A stretch of DNA of 64,000 bases, taken from JBCBDX01 sp039822005 (GTDB taxonomy: Bacteria; Pseudomonadota; Alphaproteobacteria; Rhizobiales; Rhizobiaceae). The position numbers were made by a program, and so were the translations under genes. Positions 1-7,819 of this stretch are shown one piece after another (the first letter of the stretch is position 1; every line of letters begins with the position of its first letter). The notes below the pieces were generated by a model. That model was not told the DNA's origin. It saw nothing but the letters and a program-made list of their open reading frames with translations, and searched no databases. The DNA is taken from contig JBCBMZ010000001.1 in assembly GCA_039822005.1 (NCBI GenBank), positions 124,001-188,000 of the forward strand. Direction: 5' to 3'.

Positions 1-1926
1 GAGTTCCCCGACAGTGCCCAAAAGCAACATGTCGGTAAAGCCCTTGATGGTGGTGAGCGGCGCCCGCAATTCATGGCTCACATGTTTGATGAACCGGTTA
101 CGCAGTTCTGCAGTTTGTTCCAGCGCCTCATTGCGGTCACGCAGCGCCCGCTCCACCTGCTCGGCTGCCGACATGTCGACAAATGTGATCATGGTCTGCC
201 CGTTAGGTAGGGGTACAACCATCCAGGAAAGGGTTTTTTCTTCAATCCGTGCCCGGCCCGTCAGGTTCACCCGGTCATCGGCAAAATCCGTTACGATCCC
301 TGCAAACTCTTCCCATAGTTCTGCGGTCTCGTCATCAATCGTGTGGCGGTGGGCAATGATGTCGCGCACATGCATCTTTTCGTTGCTCAAGAGATGCATC
401 ACACCCCAAAACTTTGCAAACGCAGGATTGGCCAGTTTCAGATGGCCGTCAGACGCAAACACGGCGACACCCTCGGCCAGATTATCCAGCGTCTGGCCCT
501 GAACGCGCTGCATGGTCTTGTATTGACTTTCCAGATGGATGCGCTCCGTCAGATTCTCGAAGATCCACGTCATGCCACCGCGCGGATGCGGGTTGGCGAA
601 AACGCGCACCGTACGGCGATCCGGCAGATGCCAAAGATGTGACTGCGGTTCGACGGCCTTGAAAGAATCGAGCACATCCTGCTTCCATCGCCGCCATTCC
701 GGCATTTCGGGCAATTGTCCCGCTTCGCGCATGCGGTCCAGGAACATGCCCATGGTTGGCTTGGAGGCCAAAAACGACTCGTCCATTCCCCAAAGTTCCT
801 TAAAGGCATGGTTATGGAACAGGAGAGTTGCATTGACGTCAAACATCGCAACGGCGGTGGTCAATTCGTTCAGCGTTTCTTCATGGCTCTCAATAGTGCG
901 TGAAAGCTCTGTACGAACGGCCTCGGTTTCGGTTCGATCCACCGCATGCCCGGCACTGCCGAAAGGCCCCGTCGCCTCGGTCACTTCAAAGATGACCCGG
1001 TCGCCGCCAACCACGGTTGAAAGGTTCCCTTGAAATGCGCCTGCCGACAATCCGTCGCGCACTTTTCCGCGCGCTTGCGATCCGAACAATTCACATTGCT
1101 TGGAAACCACGTCGTCATTGGTGTCGCAATCAACGGCAGCCACAAATGCACGGTTGGTCCAAGTCAGTTCTCCGTTCTGACCGCGAAGCCAAAAAGGAAT
1201 ATCAACACGATCCAAAAGCGCCTGCATGGTGGTGAGCGTATCGGTGATCCTGCGGCGTTCGGCGTCAAGATGCGCCAACTGCTCACGTACCGGTGATAGG
1301 TTGGAAAACCGGACAACCGCGCTGCCGACCGAGGTGCGGCCCGTTACGTCGAGATATGTGCCGGCTTTTGTTTCGACCGAGACACTAAACGGCTGTGCCT
1401 TTTCACGAAGCGCAGCAATTTCTTGGGAAATAAGGGTGGCACTTTCAACTGTCAGCCATCGCCCAAATGCCAGGAAGTCACCGTGCCGTTCAGGCGCGCC
1501 CGCCTGTGCGTCCAATGTACCCAAAATGATCGGGCCTTTGGGGTCCGCCGCCCAGATGATCGCGCGTTGACCTTCGATCGTGGTCAGCGATTCCAATTGT
1601 GCAGCGCGCGCGCTGGTTGCTGAAAGCTTCCCGCGCAGCGCCGCGTTTTGTCCGGCAATGCGGCCACGTTCCTTGATGAGCCAGGCCGCAGACACGAAAG
1701 CCGCGATTAGCGCGCCGGCAAAGACGGACAGTTGGATAACCTGAAATGTCTCCACTTGAAGTCCGAATATGCGTGGAAGGTCGGTGTCTCCTGCTGCTTG
1801 GGCCCGTGCAGAGCCGGCAAGAGCGCTTTGCGTCAGAAACGCCAGAGCCAATTTCTTCGGTATCCTAAAGCTGCTTTGATTGGCGCGCCTGGTTTCTTTG
1901 CTGGCATTTGGCCGGTCAGCACCCAT
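1..1926 (-). CDS. PAS-domain sensor histidine kinase, 3' part cut by window edge
   Basis: Only the first 642 codons are visible. The N-terminus has a basic stretch, a secretion-like hydrophobic segment and then a clear membrane helix (near residues 60-80), followed by a long PAS-like sensory region. The phosphoacceptor box VSHELRAPLTTIKGF is at the window edge, with His at about residue 618, so the HATPase domain lies outside. ATG at 1926 was chosen; an in-frame GTG lies slightly upstream after a stop and cannot be excluded. Such a kinase beside ahcY is familiar in Rhizobiales. DivL-like kinases share the layout but carry Tyr at the phosphosite, and this one keeps His. The signal and partner regulator are unknown. 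Confidence 0.85.
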   Translation of the reverse strand, partial: MGADRPNASKETRRANQSSFRIPKKLALAFLTQSALAGSARAQAAGDTDLPRIFGLQVETFQVIQLSVFAGALIAAFVSAAWLIKERGRIAGQNAALRGKLSATSARAAQLESLTTIEGQRAIIWAADPKGPIILGTLDAQAGAPERHGDFLAFGRWLTVESATLISQEIAALREKAQPFSVSVETKAGTYLDVTGRTSVGSAVVRFSNLSPVREQLAHLDAERRRITDTLTTMQALLDRVDIPFWLRGQNGELTWTNRAFVAAVDCDTNDDVVSKQCELFGSQARGKVRDGLSAGAFQGNLSTVVGGDRVIFEVTEATGPFGSAGHAVDRTETEAVRTELSRTIESHEETLNELTTAVAMFDVNATLLFHNHAFKELWGMDESFLASKPTMGMFLDRMREAGQLPEMPEWRRWKQDVLDSFKAVEPQSHLWHLPDRRTVRVFANPHPRGGMTWIFENLTERIHLESQYKTMQRVQGQTLDNLAEGVAVFASDGHLKLANPAFAKFWGVMHLLSNEKMHVRDIIAHRHTIDDETAELWEEFAGIVTDFADDRVNLTGRARIEEKTLSWMVVPLPNGQTMITFVDMSAAEQVERALRDRNEALEQTAELRNRFIKHVSHELRAPLTTIKGFTDMLLLGTVGEL

Positions 1927-2046
1927 GCGTGTTCCTTGTTTCAGCGTCCCCCTGGCCTGTTTGACGGCATGATTTAGGTCGCCGACAAACACGCACCCGA
2001 ATCACCGCACCATACCGGTCGCGCGAATCGACGAAAAGAGTCTGCT

Positions 2047-2086
2047 GAAAAAATATACCCGCCAAGCCTTACCTGGCGGGTATATT
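2047..2086 (-). terminator. Rho-independent terminator of ahcY
   Basis: A perfect 13-bp stem (AATATACCCGCCA and its complement) with a 9-nt loop is flanked by an A-run on the plus strand, which is the U-run of a minus-strand transcript. It lies about 15 bp past the ahcY stop. Confidence 0.9.
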
Positions 2087-2101
2087 GTGAATTTGAACCG
2101 A

Positions 2102-3496
2102 TCAGTAGCGGTAGTGCTCGGGCTTGTATGGCCCGTCCACCTTTACGCCGATATAATCTGCCTGTTCCTGTTCCAGTTCTGTCAGTTTGGCGCCGATCTT
2201 GGCCAGATGCAGGCGCGCTACCTTTTCATCCAGCTCTTTGGGCAGGATGTAGACGTCATTGTCGTACTTCTCATTTTTCTGCCAAAGTTCAATTTGGGCG
2301 AGAACTTGGTTCGTAAAGGACGCGGACATCACAAATGACGGGTGACCTGTTGCGTTGCCCAAGTTCAATAGGCGACCTTGGGACAAAAGGATCATTCGGT
2401 TGCCTGAAGGCATCTCGTACATGTCAACTTGGTCTTTGATATTCGTCATCTTCAAATTGCGCAGAGCAGAGACTTGAATCTCATTGTCGAAGTGGCCGAT
2501 ATTGCCGACAATCGCCATGTCTTTCATCTGGCGCATGTGCTCAATGCGGATAATGTCCTTGTTGCCGGTCGTCGTGATGAAAATGTCGGCATCTTCGACC
2601 GTATCTTCGAGCGTGGTAACTTCAAAACCGTCCATGGCGGCTTGTAGTGCGCAAATTGGGTCAATTTCAGTGACCTTCACCCGTGCGCCGGCACCACGAA
2701 GCGAAGCGGCCGAGCCTTTGCCCACATCGCCATAGCCGCACACTACAGCTGTTTTACCCGCCATCATGGTATCTGTCGCGCGGCGAATACCGTCGACAAG
2801 AGATTCCTTGCAGCCATATTTGTTATCGAACTTGGACTTGGTCACCGAGTCATTCACGTTGATGGCCGGGAATGGCAATTGGCCCTCCTTGACCAGTTGA
2901 TAGAGGCGGTTCACACCAGTGGTGGTTTCCTCCGAAACGCCTTTGATCTGGTCACGGGTCTTGGTGAACCAGCCCGGGCTCTGGGCCATGCGTTTTTTGA
3001 TCTGCACTTTGATGACTTCTTCCTCTTCCGATTGCGGTACCGGAATGATCTCTTCGCCAGCCTCCGCGCGCGCGCCCAAAAGAACGTAAAGCGTCGCATC
3101 CCCGCCATCGTCGAGGATCATGTTGGGCCCATCTTCGAAGAGGAAGGATTTGTCCAGATAATCCCAGTGCTCTTCCAATGTTTGGCCCTTCACTGCAAAG
3201 ACCGGCACCCCGGCTTTCGCGATGGCAGCTGCTGCATGGTCTTGCGTGGAGAAAATATTGCAGCTGGCCCAACGCACATCCGCGCCAAGTTCCACCAGTG
3301 TTTCGATCAAAACCGCCGTTTGGATAGTCATGTGCAGGGAGCCGACAATGCGTGCGCCCTTAAGAGGTTTGTCAGTACCAAACTCTTCGCGACAAGCCAT
3401 CAGGCCCGGCATTTCGGTTTCGGCGATGTCAATTTCCTTGCGGCCGAAATCCGCAAGCGTGATATCGGCGACTGTGTAGTTGGTTTCTGCTGTCAT
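2102..3496 (-). CDS. ahcY: S-adenosylhomocysteine hydrolase
   Basis: Cytosolic enzyme that reversibly cleaves S-adenosylhomocysteine to adenosine and homocysteine, completing the activated methyl cycle. Family landmarks are visible: GSLHMTIQTAVLIETL near the N-terminus, the NAD-binding loop CGYGDVGKGSAASLRG, and the conserved C-terminal PYKPEHYRY. Starting at MTAETNYT gives 464 residues, the usual alphaproteobacterial length. An upstream in-frame start would add 13 unconserved residues and was rejected. It lies 97 bp downstream of the HPr gene on the same strand, but a strong palindrome in that gap (3560-3579) argues for its own regulated promoter. Confidence 0.97.
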   Translation of the reverse strand: MTAETNYTVADITLADFGRKEIDIAETEMPGLMACREEFGTDKPLKGARIVGSLHMTIQTAVLIETLVELGADVRWASCNIFSTQDHAAAAIAKAGVPVFAVKGQTLEEHWDYLDKSFLFEDGPNMILDDGGDATLYVLLGARAEAGEEIIPVPQSEEEEVIKVQIKKRMAQSPGWFTKTRDQIKGVSEETTTGVNRLYQLVKEGQLPFPAINVNDSVTKSKFDNKYGCKESLVDGIRRATDTMMAGKTAVVCGYGDVGKGSAASLRGAGARVKVTEIDPICALQAAMDGFEVTTLEDTVEDADIFITTTGNKDIIRIEHMRQMKDMAIVGNIGHFDNEIQVSALRNLKMTNIKDQVDMYEMPSGNRMILLSQGRLLNLGNATGHPSFVMSASFTNQVLAQIELWQKNEKYDNDVYILPKELDEKVARLHLAKIGAKLTELEQEQADYIGVKVDGPYKPEHYRY

Positions 3497-3559
3497 CTTA
3501 ATTCCAATCGGGCACGTTTCGCGCGCATTTACCAAATGGCGCTTCTTCCGGCAATGGCT

Positions 3560-3579
3560 ATATAAAGAAATCTTTATAT
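3560..3579. promoter_or_regulatory. Palindrome upstream of ahcY, SahR-type operator candidate
   Basis: ATATAAAGA and TCTTTATAT form perfect 9-bp arms around AA, 63 bp upstream of the ahcY start. Known background: an ArsR-family regulator, SahR, controls ahcY and methionine-cycle genes in several proteobacteria through AT-rich palindromes containing AAAGA/TCTTT. Assignment to SahR is inference from position and shape; no sahR gene is in this window. Confidence 0.6.
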
Positions 3580-3592
3580 GGTGATATGGTGA

Positions 3593-3895
3593 CTATACTT
3601 CTTCGCCAAACCGGTCAGCCATCAGACTGGCGATGGCAGTCATGGCGTCGGCGGCGTCATCACCCTTGGCGCAGATGCGCACCGTTGACCCCTTGGACGC
3701 TGCCAGCAGCATCAAGCCCATGATCGATTGTCCGCCAACCTTGGTCCCGTCCTTTTCGACGGTGATCTGAGCAGAAAATGTTTCGCAAACCTGGACGAAT
3801 TTTGCCGACGCACGCGCGTGCAGGCCGCGTCGGTTCACAACCTCCAGATCGGCGCAAATCCAGCCATCGCCTGGATCGGTTACGTTCATGTTCAT
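3593..3895 (-). CDS. ptsH: HPr phosphocarrier protein of the PTS
   Basis: Small phosphocarrier that passes phosphate from Enzyme I to EIIA proteins. The active-site motif RRGLHARASAK carries the phosphorylatable His at about residue 26, and the regulatory serine of the GGQSIMGLM motif (about residue 57) is present, so HprK can phosphorylate it. At 100 residues it is slightly longer than a standard HPr because of an N-terminal extension. Its start overlaps the stop of the EIIA gene by 4 bp, implying translational coupling. No sugar-specific EIIB or EIIC gene lies nearby, which suggests a regulatory PTS. Confidence 0.95.
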   Translation of the reverse strand: MNMNVTDPGDGWICADLEVVNRRGLHARASAKFVQVCETFSAQITVEKDGTKVGGQSIMGLMLLAASKGSTVRICAKGDDAADAMTAIASLMADRFGEEV

Positions 3896-4299
3896 CCGCG
3901 CGCGTTCAGCAGTTGGCTGGCGACGTTGATATACTTGCGACCCGCCTCTGTCGCTTCGTCGATCGATTGATTAATGTCGCGGCTCTCACGCGCCCGTACA
4001 AGCTTGATCAACATGGGCAAGTTGGCGCCCGCAACAATCTCGATCTTTCCAGGTTCCATCAGTGAAATAGCCAGATTGGACGGCGTTCCTCCAAACATGT
4101 CGGTGACCACAACAACACCGGCTCCGATTTCCACCTCATCAATTGCGTCGATAATATCGCGTCGCCGAACCTCCATATCATCATCGGCCTCGATGCAGAT
4201 CGTGGAAAATCGCTCTTGCTGGCCGACAACATGTTCAACGGCGTCTTTGAAAGATGTTGCAAGTGCGCCATGCGTCACCAGAACAATGCCTATCATCAC
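3892..4299 (-). CDS. Mannose-family PTS EIIA domain protein
   Basis: A 135-residue stand-alone EIIA-Man domain (IGIVLVTHGALA, with the phosphorylated His at about residue 10, and DMFGGTPSNLA further on). It should take phosphate from HPr. It is encoded with HPr and HprK but without EIIB, EIIC or EIID, as in the regulatory PTS of rhizobia, where the equivalent gene is often called manX or ptsIIA-Man. The role is therefore inferred to be signalling rather than sugar uptake. A 123-bp gap separates it from hprK. Confidence 0.93.
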   Translation of the reverse strand: MMIGIVLVTHGALATSFKDAVEHVVGQQERFSTICIEADDDMEVRRRDIIDAIDEVEIGAGVVVVTDMFGGTPSNLAISLMEPGKIEIVAGANLPMLIKLVRARESRDINQSIDEATEAGRKYINVASQLLNARG

Positions 4300-4422
4300 A
4301 CATTCCCGTCCGCAGGGATTTTAGTTCTTTTGCGCTGCGGTCCCTGTTGCTATTACCACGTTTTTTTTCATGCTTTTCAAGCGCAAATCCGCATCTGTTT
4401 CTACGGGTGCGCGCTTATGTCA

Positions 4423-4884
4423 TCACAACCGTACGTGCGCGAACAAAGCAGCAAAGATCGCCGTGGCGCAAAGTTCCGGGTTTTTTTGCGGCACCCGCAA
4501 TTCAGCAAGGGCCACCCCGTTCAGTTCACATTTCGGTTCGGGGGCCATGCGAGCGACATTCTCGTCCGCAACCAAATCCACCAAAAGGTTCAATTCGGCA
4601 TGTTCGCAGAACATGTCACGGTCCTCGATGATCCCGAAGCCAAATATCTCAAGCTTACCGAAAATGGCATCAGGGCAGGTAGCGATCAAGCGCGTTGGAT
4701 CGAGTAAAGCTTGAACATGGGTTTGATCGTCACTGACAAAATGACAAGTCAATCCGCTTGCCCGTGCGCGCCGCCAAACGGTCAGGGCCGTTTGTGTTTT
4801 CCCCGCGCCCGATGGGCCGGTGATAAAAATACCGCGTCCATCAAGTTTGATGCAGGTCCCGTGAACAAGCTGAATGTCAGACAT
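4423..4884 (-). CDS. hprK: Short HPr kinase/phosphorylase (alphaproteobacterial type)
   Basis: Starting at MSDIQLVHGT gives 153 residues, about half the size of the Firmicutes enzyme. This is the known alphaproteobacterial form, which keeps only the C-terminal kinase domain. The P-loop GPSGAGKT is at about residues 23-30. The enzyme should phosphorylate the regulatory serine of HPr. The start overlaps the end of chvG by 8 bp, which argues for coupled expression with the ChvG/ChvI system. A longer upstream start was rejected because it would run well into chvG and adds no recognisable domain. Confidence 0.93.
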   Translation of the reverse strand: MSDIQLVHGTCIKLDGRGIFITGPSGAGKTQTALTVWRRARASGLTCHFVSDDQTHVQALLDPTRLIATCPDAIFGKLEIFGFGIIEDRDMFCEHAELNLLVDLVADENVARMAPEPKCELNGVALAELRVPQKNPELCATAIFAALFAHVRL

Positions 4885-6670
4885 TGGTAGGCAGGCGGAT
4901 GATGAAGCGCGCTCCCAGCACTTTCGACGCATCGTGCAGGTCGAGGATGTTTTCCGCCTTCAGTGTCCCATTGTGGGCCTCTATGATTTGTCTGGAAATA
5001 GACAAACCTAGACCTGAGTTTTTTCCAAAGGACTCGGCGCCTGGCCGATCGGTATAAAAGCGCTGGAAAATTTTCTCCACATTGTCCGTAGCGATGCCAG
5101 GGCCGTTGTCCTCGACCAATATTTCACGCCAATGGCCAGCCCGGTGAAGGATTACATCAATGCGACCGCCTTTGTCCGGAACAAAGGAACGGGCATTTTC
5201 GATCAGATTGGTGACGACTTGACCGATCCGCGATTCATGACCGCTCACAATGAAAGTCTCTTTTGGCGAGCGCCGGTCAACCCGCAGGTTTAACTTGAAT
5301 TCCCCGATCCGGCTTTCGGTGAAAACCGTCACCAGATCACGCAAAAGCCGTTCAAGGTCAATGATGTCAGAGTCTTCACGTGCAAGTTCGGCATCGAGGC
5401 GTGAGGCATCCGAAATATCGGTAATCAAGCGGTCAAGCCGCCCGATATCATGTTGAATGACCATCAAAAGCTTTCCGCGTTGGTCATCGTTTTTGATCAG
5501 CGGCAACGTTTCTACTGCCGAGCGCAGCGACGTTAGCGGATTTTTCAGCTCATGGCTGACATCAGCGGCAAAACTTTCAATGGCGTCGATCCGTGCGTAA
5601 AGCGAAGTGGTCATGTCACCAAGCGCGACGGAAAGATTGCCGATTTCATCCTGACGTTTTGAGAAATCTGGGATTGCCTCGCGCATCCTGTTCGACCGGC
5701 GCACGCGTACTGCTGCCGCGGACAGGCGCCGCAACGGTGTGGCAATGGTGCCCGCGAGCAAAGTGGAAAGCAAAACATTGACCAACAGCGCAACAGCAAA
5801 TACGCGGAACATGGCAAAGCGTTCAGCTTCAACAATTTCATCAATGTCTGCGCCTTGTGTCGATAGTTGCAAGACGCCGAGCACTGTTCGAGAGCGCGAT
5901 ATGGGTACCGCGACTGAGACAATCATCTCATTGTCTTCCGAAAGCCTTTCAACAGACCCCCGTTTGCCTGACAGGGCACCGATCACTTCGCGATACTCCG
6001 AGCCGGAGCCACCTGGCACCTCCCGGTAGACTGGTAAATCGCTGCGTCGTAGAACGGATCGTGCCAAGTCGGAGGCCTGTTCCATAATCCCTTTTTGGTT
6101 GTCGGCCCCGGCTTCAGGCAAGTCGTACCTCAAGATTTGACCGCTGGAATAAAGATGCCGGGAGTCAACCAGGAGATTGGCGTCGCGATCATAAACGCGT
6201 GCCCGTGTCCGTGTTGGAGAAATCAATCGGCGCAAGACCGGTGCCACCCGCTCCGGGTCGATCGGAAACGCCAGATTTTCCAAAGGATCTACCGATGGTA
6301 TCGCCGTCTCACCAGCTTGCAACTCCAATAACACTTCAGGATCTATAACAATGGCATCAGTTTCGACGTTGGCCGATGCTGCGATGGCGCTGGCAATGAT
6401 CTCGCCCTGTGTCAGCAGGCTTTCCACGCGCGCATCTATGAGCCCGTCGCGGAATTGGTTGAGGTACAAGATACCTGACATGAAAAGGACGAGTGCCACC
6501 AGGTTGAGAATGATGATCCGCCGAGTGATCGACGAAAACAAATATCGGTGAAACAGTCCCTGAATTGCGCCGCCCACGGGGCGCAGCACACGCATCACGA
6601 GTGATCGCGTCTGCCCCCGATTAGACGTACGCGTCACCTCAACCCCGATATGATCGGTATCAACCGCCAT
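4877..6670 (-). CDS. chvG: Envelope/acid-stress sensor histidine kinase ChvG (ExoS)
   Basis: Inner-membrane sensor kinase of the ChvG/ChvI pair, which in Agrobacterium and Sinorhizobium responds to acidity and envelope state and controls exopolysaccharide, motility and virulence. Visible order: basic N-terminus, first membrane helix (about 51-71), a periplasmic sensor region of about 200 residues, second helix (about 287-308), HAMP, phosphoacceptor SHELKNPLTSL with His near 373, N box NLIENARS, G1 DNGPGI and G2 GLGLSI. ATG at 6670 is preferred over GTG at 6688, because the GTG lies inside an intercistronic hairpin. Confidence 0.94.
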   Translation of the reverse strand: MAVDTDHIGVEVTRTSNRGQTRSLVMRVLRPVGGAIQGLFHRYLFSSITRRIIILNLVALVLFMSGILYLNQFRDGLIDARVESLLTQGEIIASAIAASANVETDAIVIDPEVLLELQAGETAIPSVDPLENLAFPIDPERVAPVLRRLISPTRTRARVYDRDANLLVDSRHLYSSGQILRYDLPEAGADNQKGIMEQASDLARSVLRRSDLPVYREVPGGSGSEYREVIGALSGKRGSVERLSEDNEMIVSVAVPISRSRTVLGVLQLSTQGADIDEIVEAERFAMFRVFAVALLVNVLLSTLLAGTIATPLRRLSAAAVRVRRSNRMREAIPDFSKRQDEIGNLSVALGDMTTSLYARIDAIESFAADVSHELKNPLTSLRSAVETLPLIKNDDQRGKLLMVIQHDIGRLDRLITDISDASRLDAELAREDSDIIDLERLLRDLVTVFTESRIGEFKLNLRVDRRSPKETFIVSGHESRIGQVVTNLIENARSFVPDKGGRIDVILHRAGHWREILVEDNGPGIATDNVEKIFQRFYTDRPGAESFGKNSGLGLSISRQIIEAHNGTLKAENILDLHDASKVLGARFIIRLPTNV

Positions 6671-6684
6671 AGCCAAAATATGTA

Positions 6685-6707
6685 GCACGCCTTCTCAAAA
6701 GGCGTGC
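6685..6707 (-). other. Intercistronic hairpin between chvI and chvG
   Basis: GCACGCC and GGCGTGC form a 7-bp stem around a 9-nt loop just upstream of the chvG ATG. There is no strong U-run, so it may be an RNA stability or attenuation element rather than a terminator. Confidence 0.5.
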
Positions 6708-6737
6708 ACCCTTAGTTACATTGTCCGTATTACCTGT

Positions 6738-7445
6738 TCATGCCGCTTCGCGGAAGCGGTAACCAACGCCATAAAGTGTCTCGATCATTTCGAAACCATC
6801 ATCCACGATCTTGAACTTCTTGCGCAGTCGCTTGATGTGGCTGTCGATCGTGCGGTCATCGACATAAACTTGATCATCATAGGCGGCATCCATCAATGAA
6901 TCGCGGCTTTTAACGACGCCGGGGCGTTGCGCTAGCGAATAGAGAATGAGAAATTCGGTAACGGTCAGAACCACCGGTTTCTCTTGCCAGGTGCACGTAT
7001 GGCGTTCCTGATCGAGCACGAGGTCACCGCGCACAATCAACTGGGACGGGTTGGCTTTACCGGCCTTCATCACAACTTCGCGCGCCGCTGAGCGTCTTAA
7101 AATAGCTTTCACGCGTTCCAGCAGCAGTCGCTGTGAAAATGGTTTGGTGATGAAATCATCGGCACCCATCTTAAGACCGAACAACTCGTCGATCTCATCA
7201 TCTTTTGATGTCAAAAAGATCACCGGCAGGTCTGATTTCTGACGCAAACGCCGCAACAATTCCATGCCGTCCATGCGCGGCATCTTGATGTCGAAGATGG
7301 CTAGGTTCGGCGGCTTGGCACCCAAACCGTCCAGTGCCGAGGCGCCGTCGGTGTAGGTTTCAACACGAAACCCTTCAGCCTCCAAAGCCATCGAAACTGA
7401 TGTCAAAATGTTGCGGTCGTCATCCACCAACGCGATGGTCTGCAT
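6738..7445 (-). CDS. chvI: Response regulator ChvI, OmpR family
   Basis: Receiver domain with the acidic pocket VDDD near the N-terminus and phosphoacceptor Asp at about residue 52 (FDIKMPRMDG), Lys in TKPF, then an OmpR-type winged helix ending in TLYGVGYRF. Starting at MQTIALVDDD gives 235 residues, close to known ChvI, and a GGGGAGAA ribosome-binding site precedes it. It is the first gene of the chvI-chvG-hprK-EIIA-HPr cluster. A 17-bp palindrome lies about 65 bp upstream. Confidence 0.95.
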   Translation of the reverse strand: MQTIALVDDDRNILTSVSMALEAEGFRVETYTDGASALDGLGAKPPNLAIFDIKMPRMDGMELLRRLRQKSDLPVIFLTSKDDEIDELFGLKMGADDFITKPFSQRLLLERVKAILRRSAAREVVMKAGKANPSQLIVRGDLVLDQERHTCTWQEKPVVLTVTEFLILYSLAQRPGVVKSRDSLMDAAYDDQVYVDDRTIDSHIKRLRKKFKIVDDGFEMIETLYGVGYRFREAA

Positions 7446-7511
7446 ATTAAAATTCTCCCCGTACATCAAACGTCCCTTCGTCCGAGTGCGTTTTCACGAA
7501 AAGAAGGGGTG

Positions 7512-7528
7512 TGCACTAATGTAGTGCA
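7512..7528. promoter_or_regulatory. Palindrome in the chvI promoter region
   Basis: TGCACTA and TAGTGCA are perfect 7-bp arms separated by ATG. The site is between chvI and pckA, nearer chvI. A further GTGGCAC lies about 15 bp away. The binding protein is unknown. Confidence 0.5.
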
Positions 7529-7646
7529 AAATGTGGCACAGCGTTCAACTTTAGTCATCTTTTCGCTTCATCTGATGTAGTCATCAGAATCAACAGGCAT
7601 GAACTGCGATCATAGGTTGCGCTGTTGTTAACGTCCCACTCACTAA

Positions 7647-7664
7647 CTGTGGTTGAATCCACAG
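7647..7664. promoter_or_regulatory. Inverted repeat upstream of pckA
   Basis: CTGTGG and CCACAG flank a 6-bp spacer, 4 bp from the LacI-type palindrome. It may be a second operator. No regulator can be assigned. Confidence 0.4.
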
Positions 7665-7668
7665 ATTT

Positions 7669-7687
7669 AAAACGTTTGAAACGTTTT
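7669..7687. promoter_or_regulatory. LacI/GalR-type operator candidate upstream of pckA (PckR-like)
   Basis: AAAACGTTT and AAACGTTTT form perfect 9-bp arms around a single G, about 130 bp upstream of pckA. A central CG in an AT-rich palindrome is typical of LacI-family sites. In Sinorhizobium meliloti the LacI-family regulator PckR controls pckA, which makes it the obvious candidate. A weaker AAAACGATTAAA lies just downstream. No pckR gene is in the window. Confidence 0.6.
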
Positions 7688-7819
7688 TTAAATTTTTAAA
7701 ACGATTAAACAATTGAGATTGTTAAATAATTCTGTTTCAGCGTGCTCCTCTCGAAACTGCGCGTGTCGGCTTGCCCGCGGGGGCGAGAGACAATCTTGAA
7801 TAGAAAACCGGTGATAAAA

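Noticed and set aside
3497..3592. SAM or SAH riboswitch upstream of ahcY
   Set aside because: The leader is under 100 bp and shows a single AT-rich dyad suited to protein binding. I could not fold any known SAM-II or SAH aptamer by eye.
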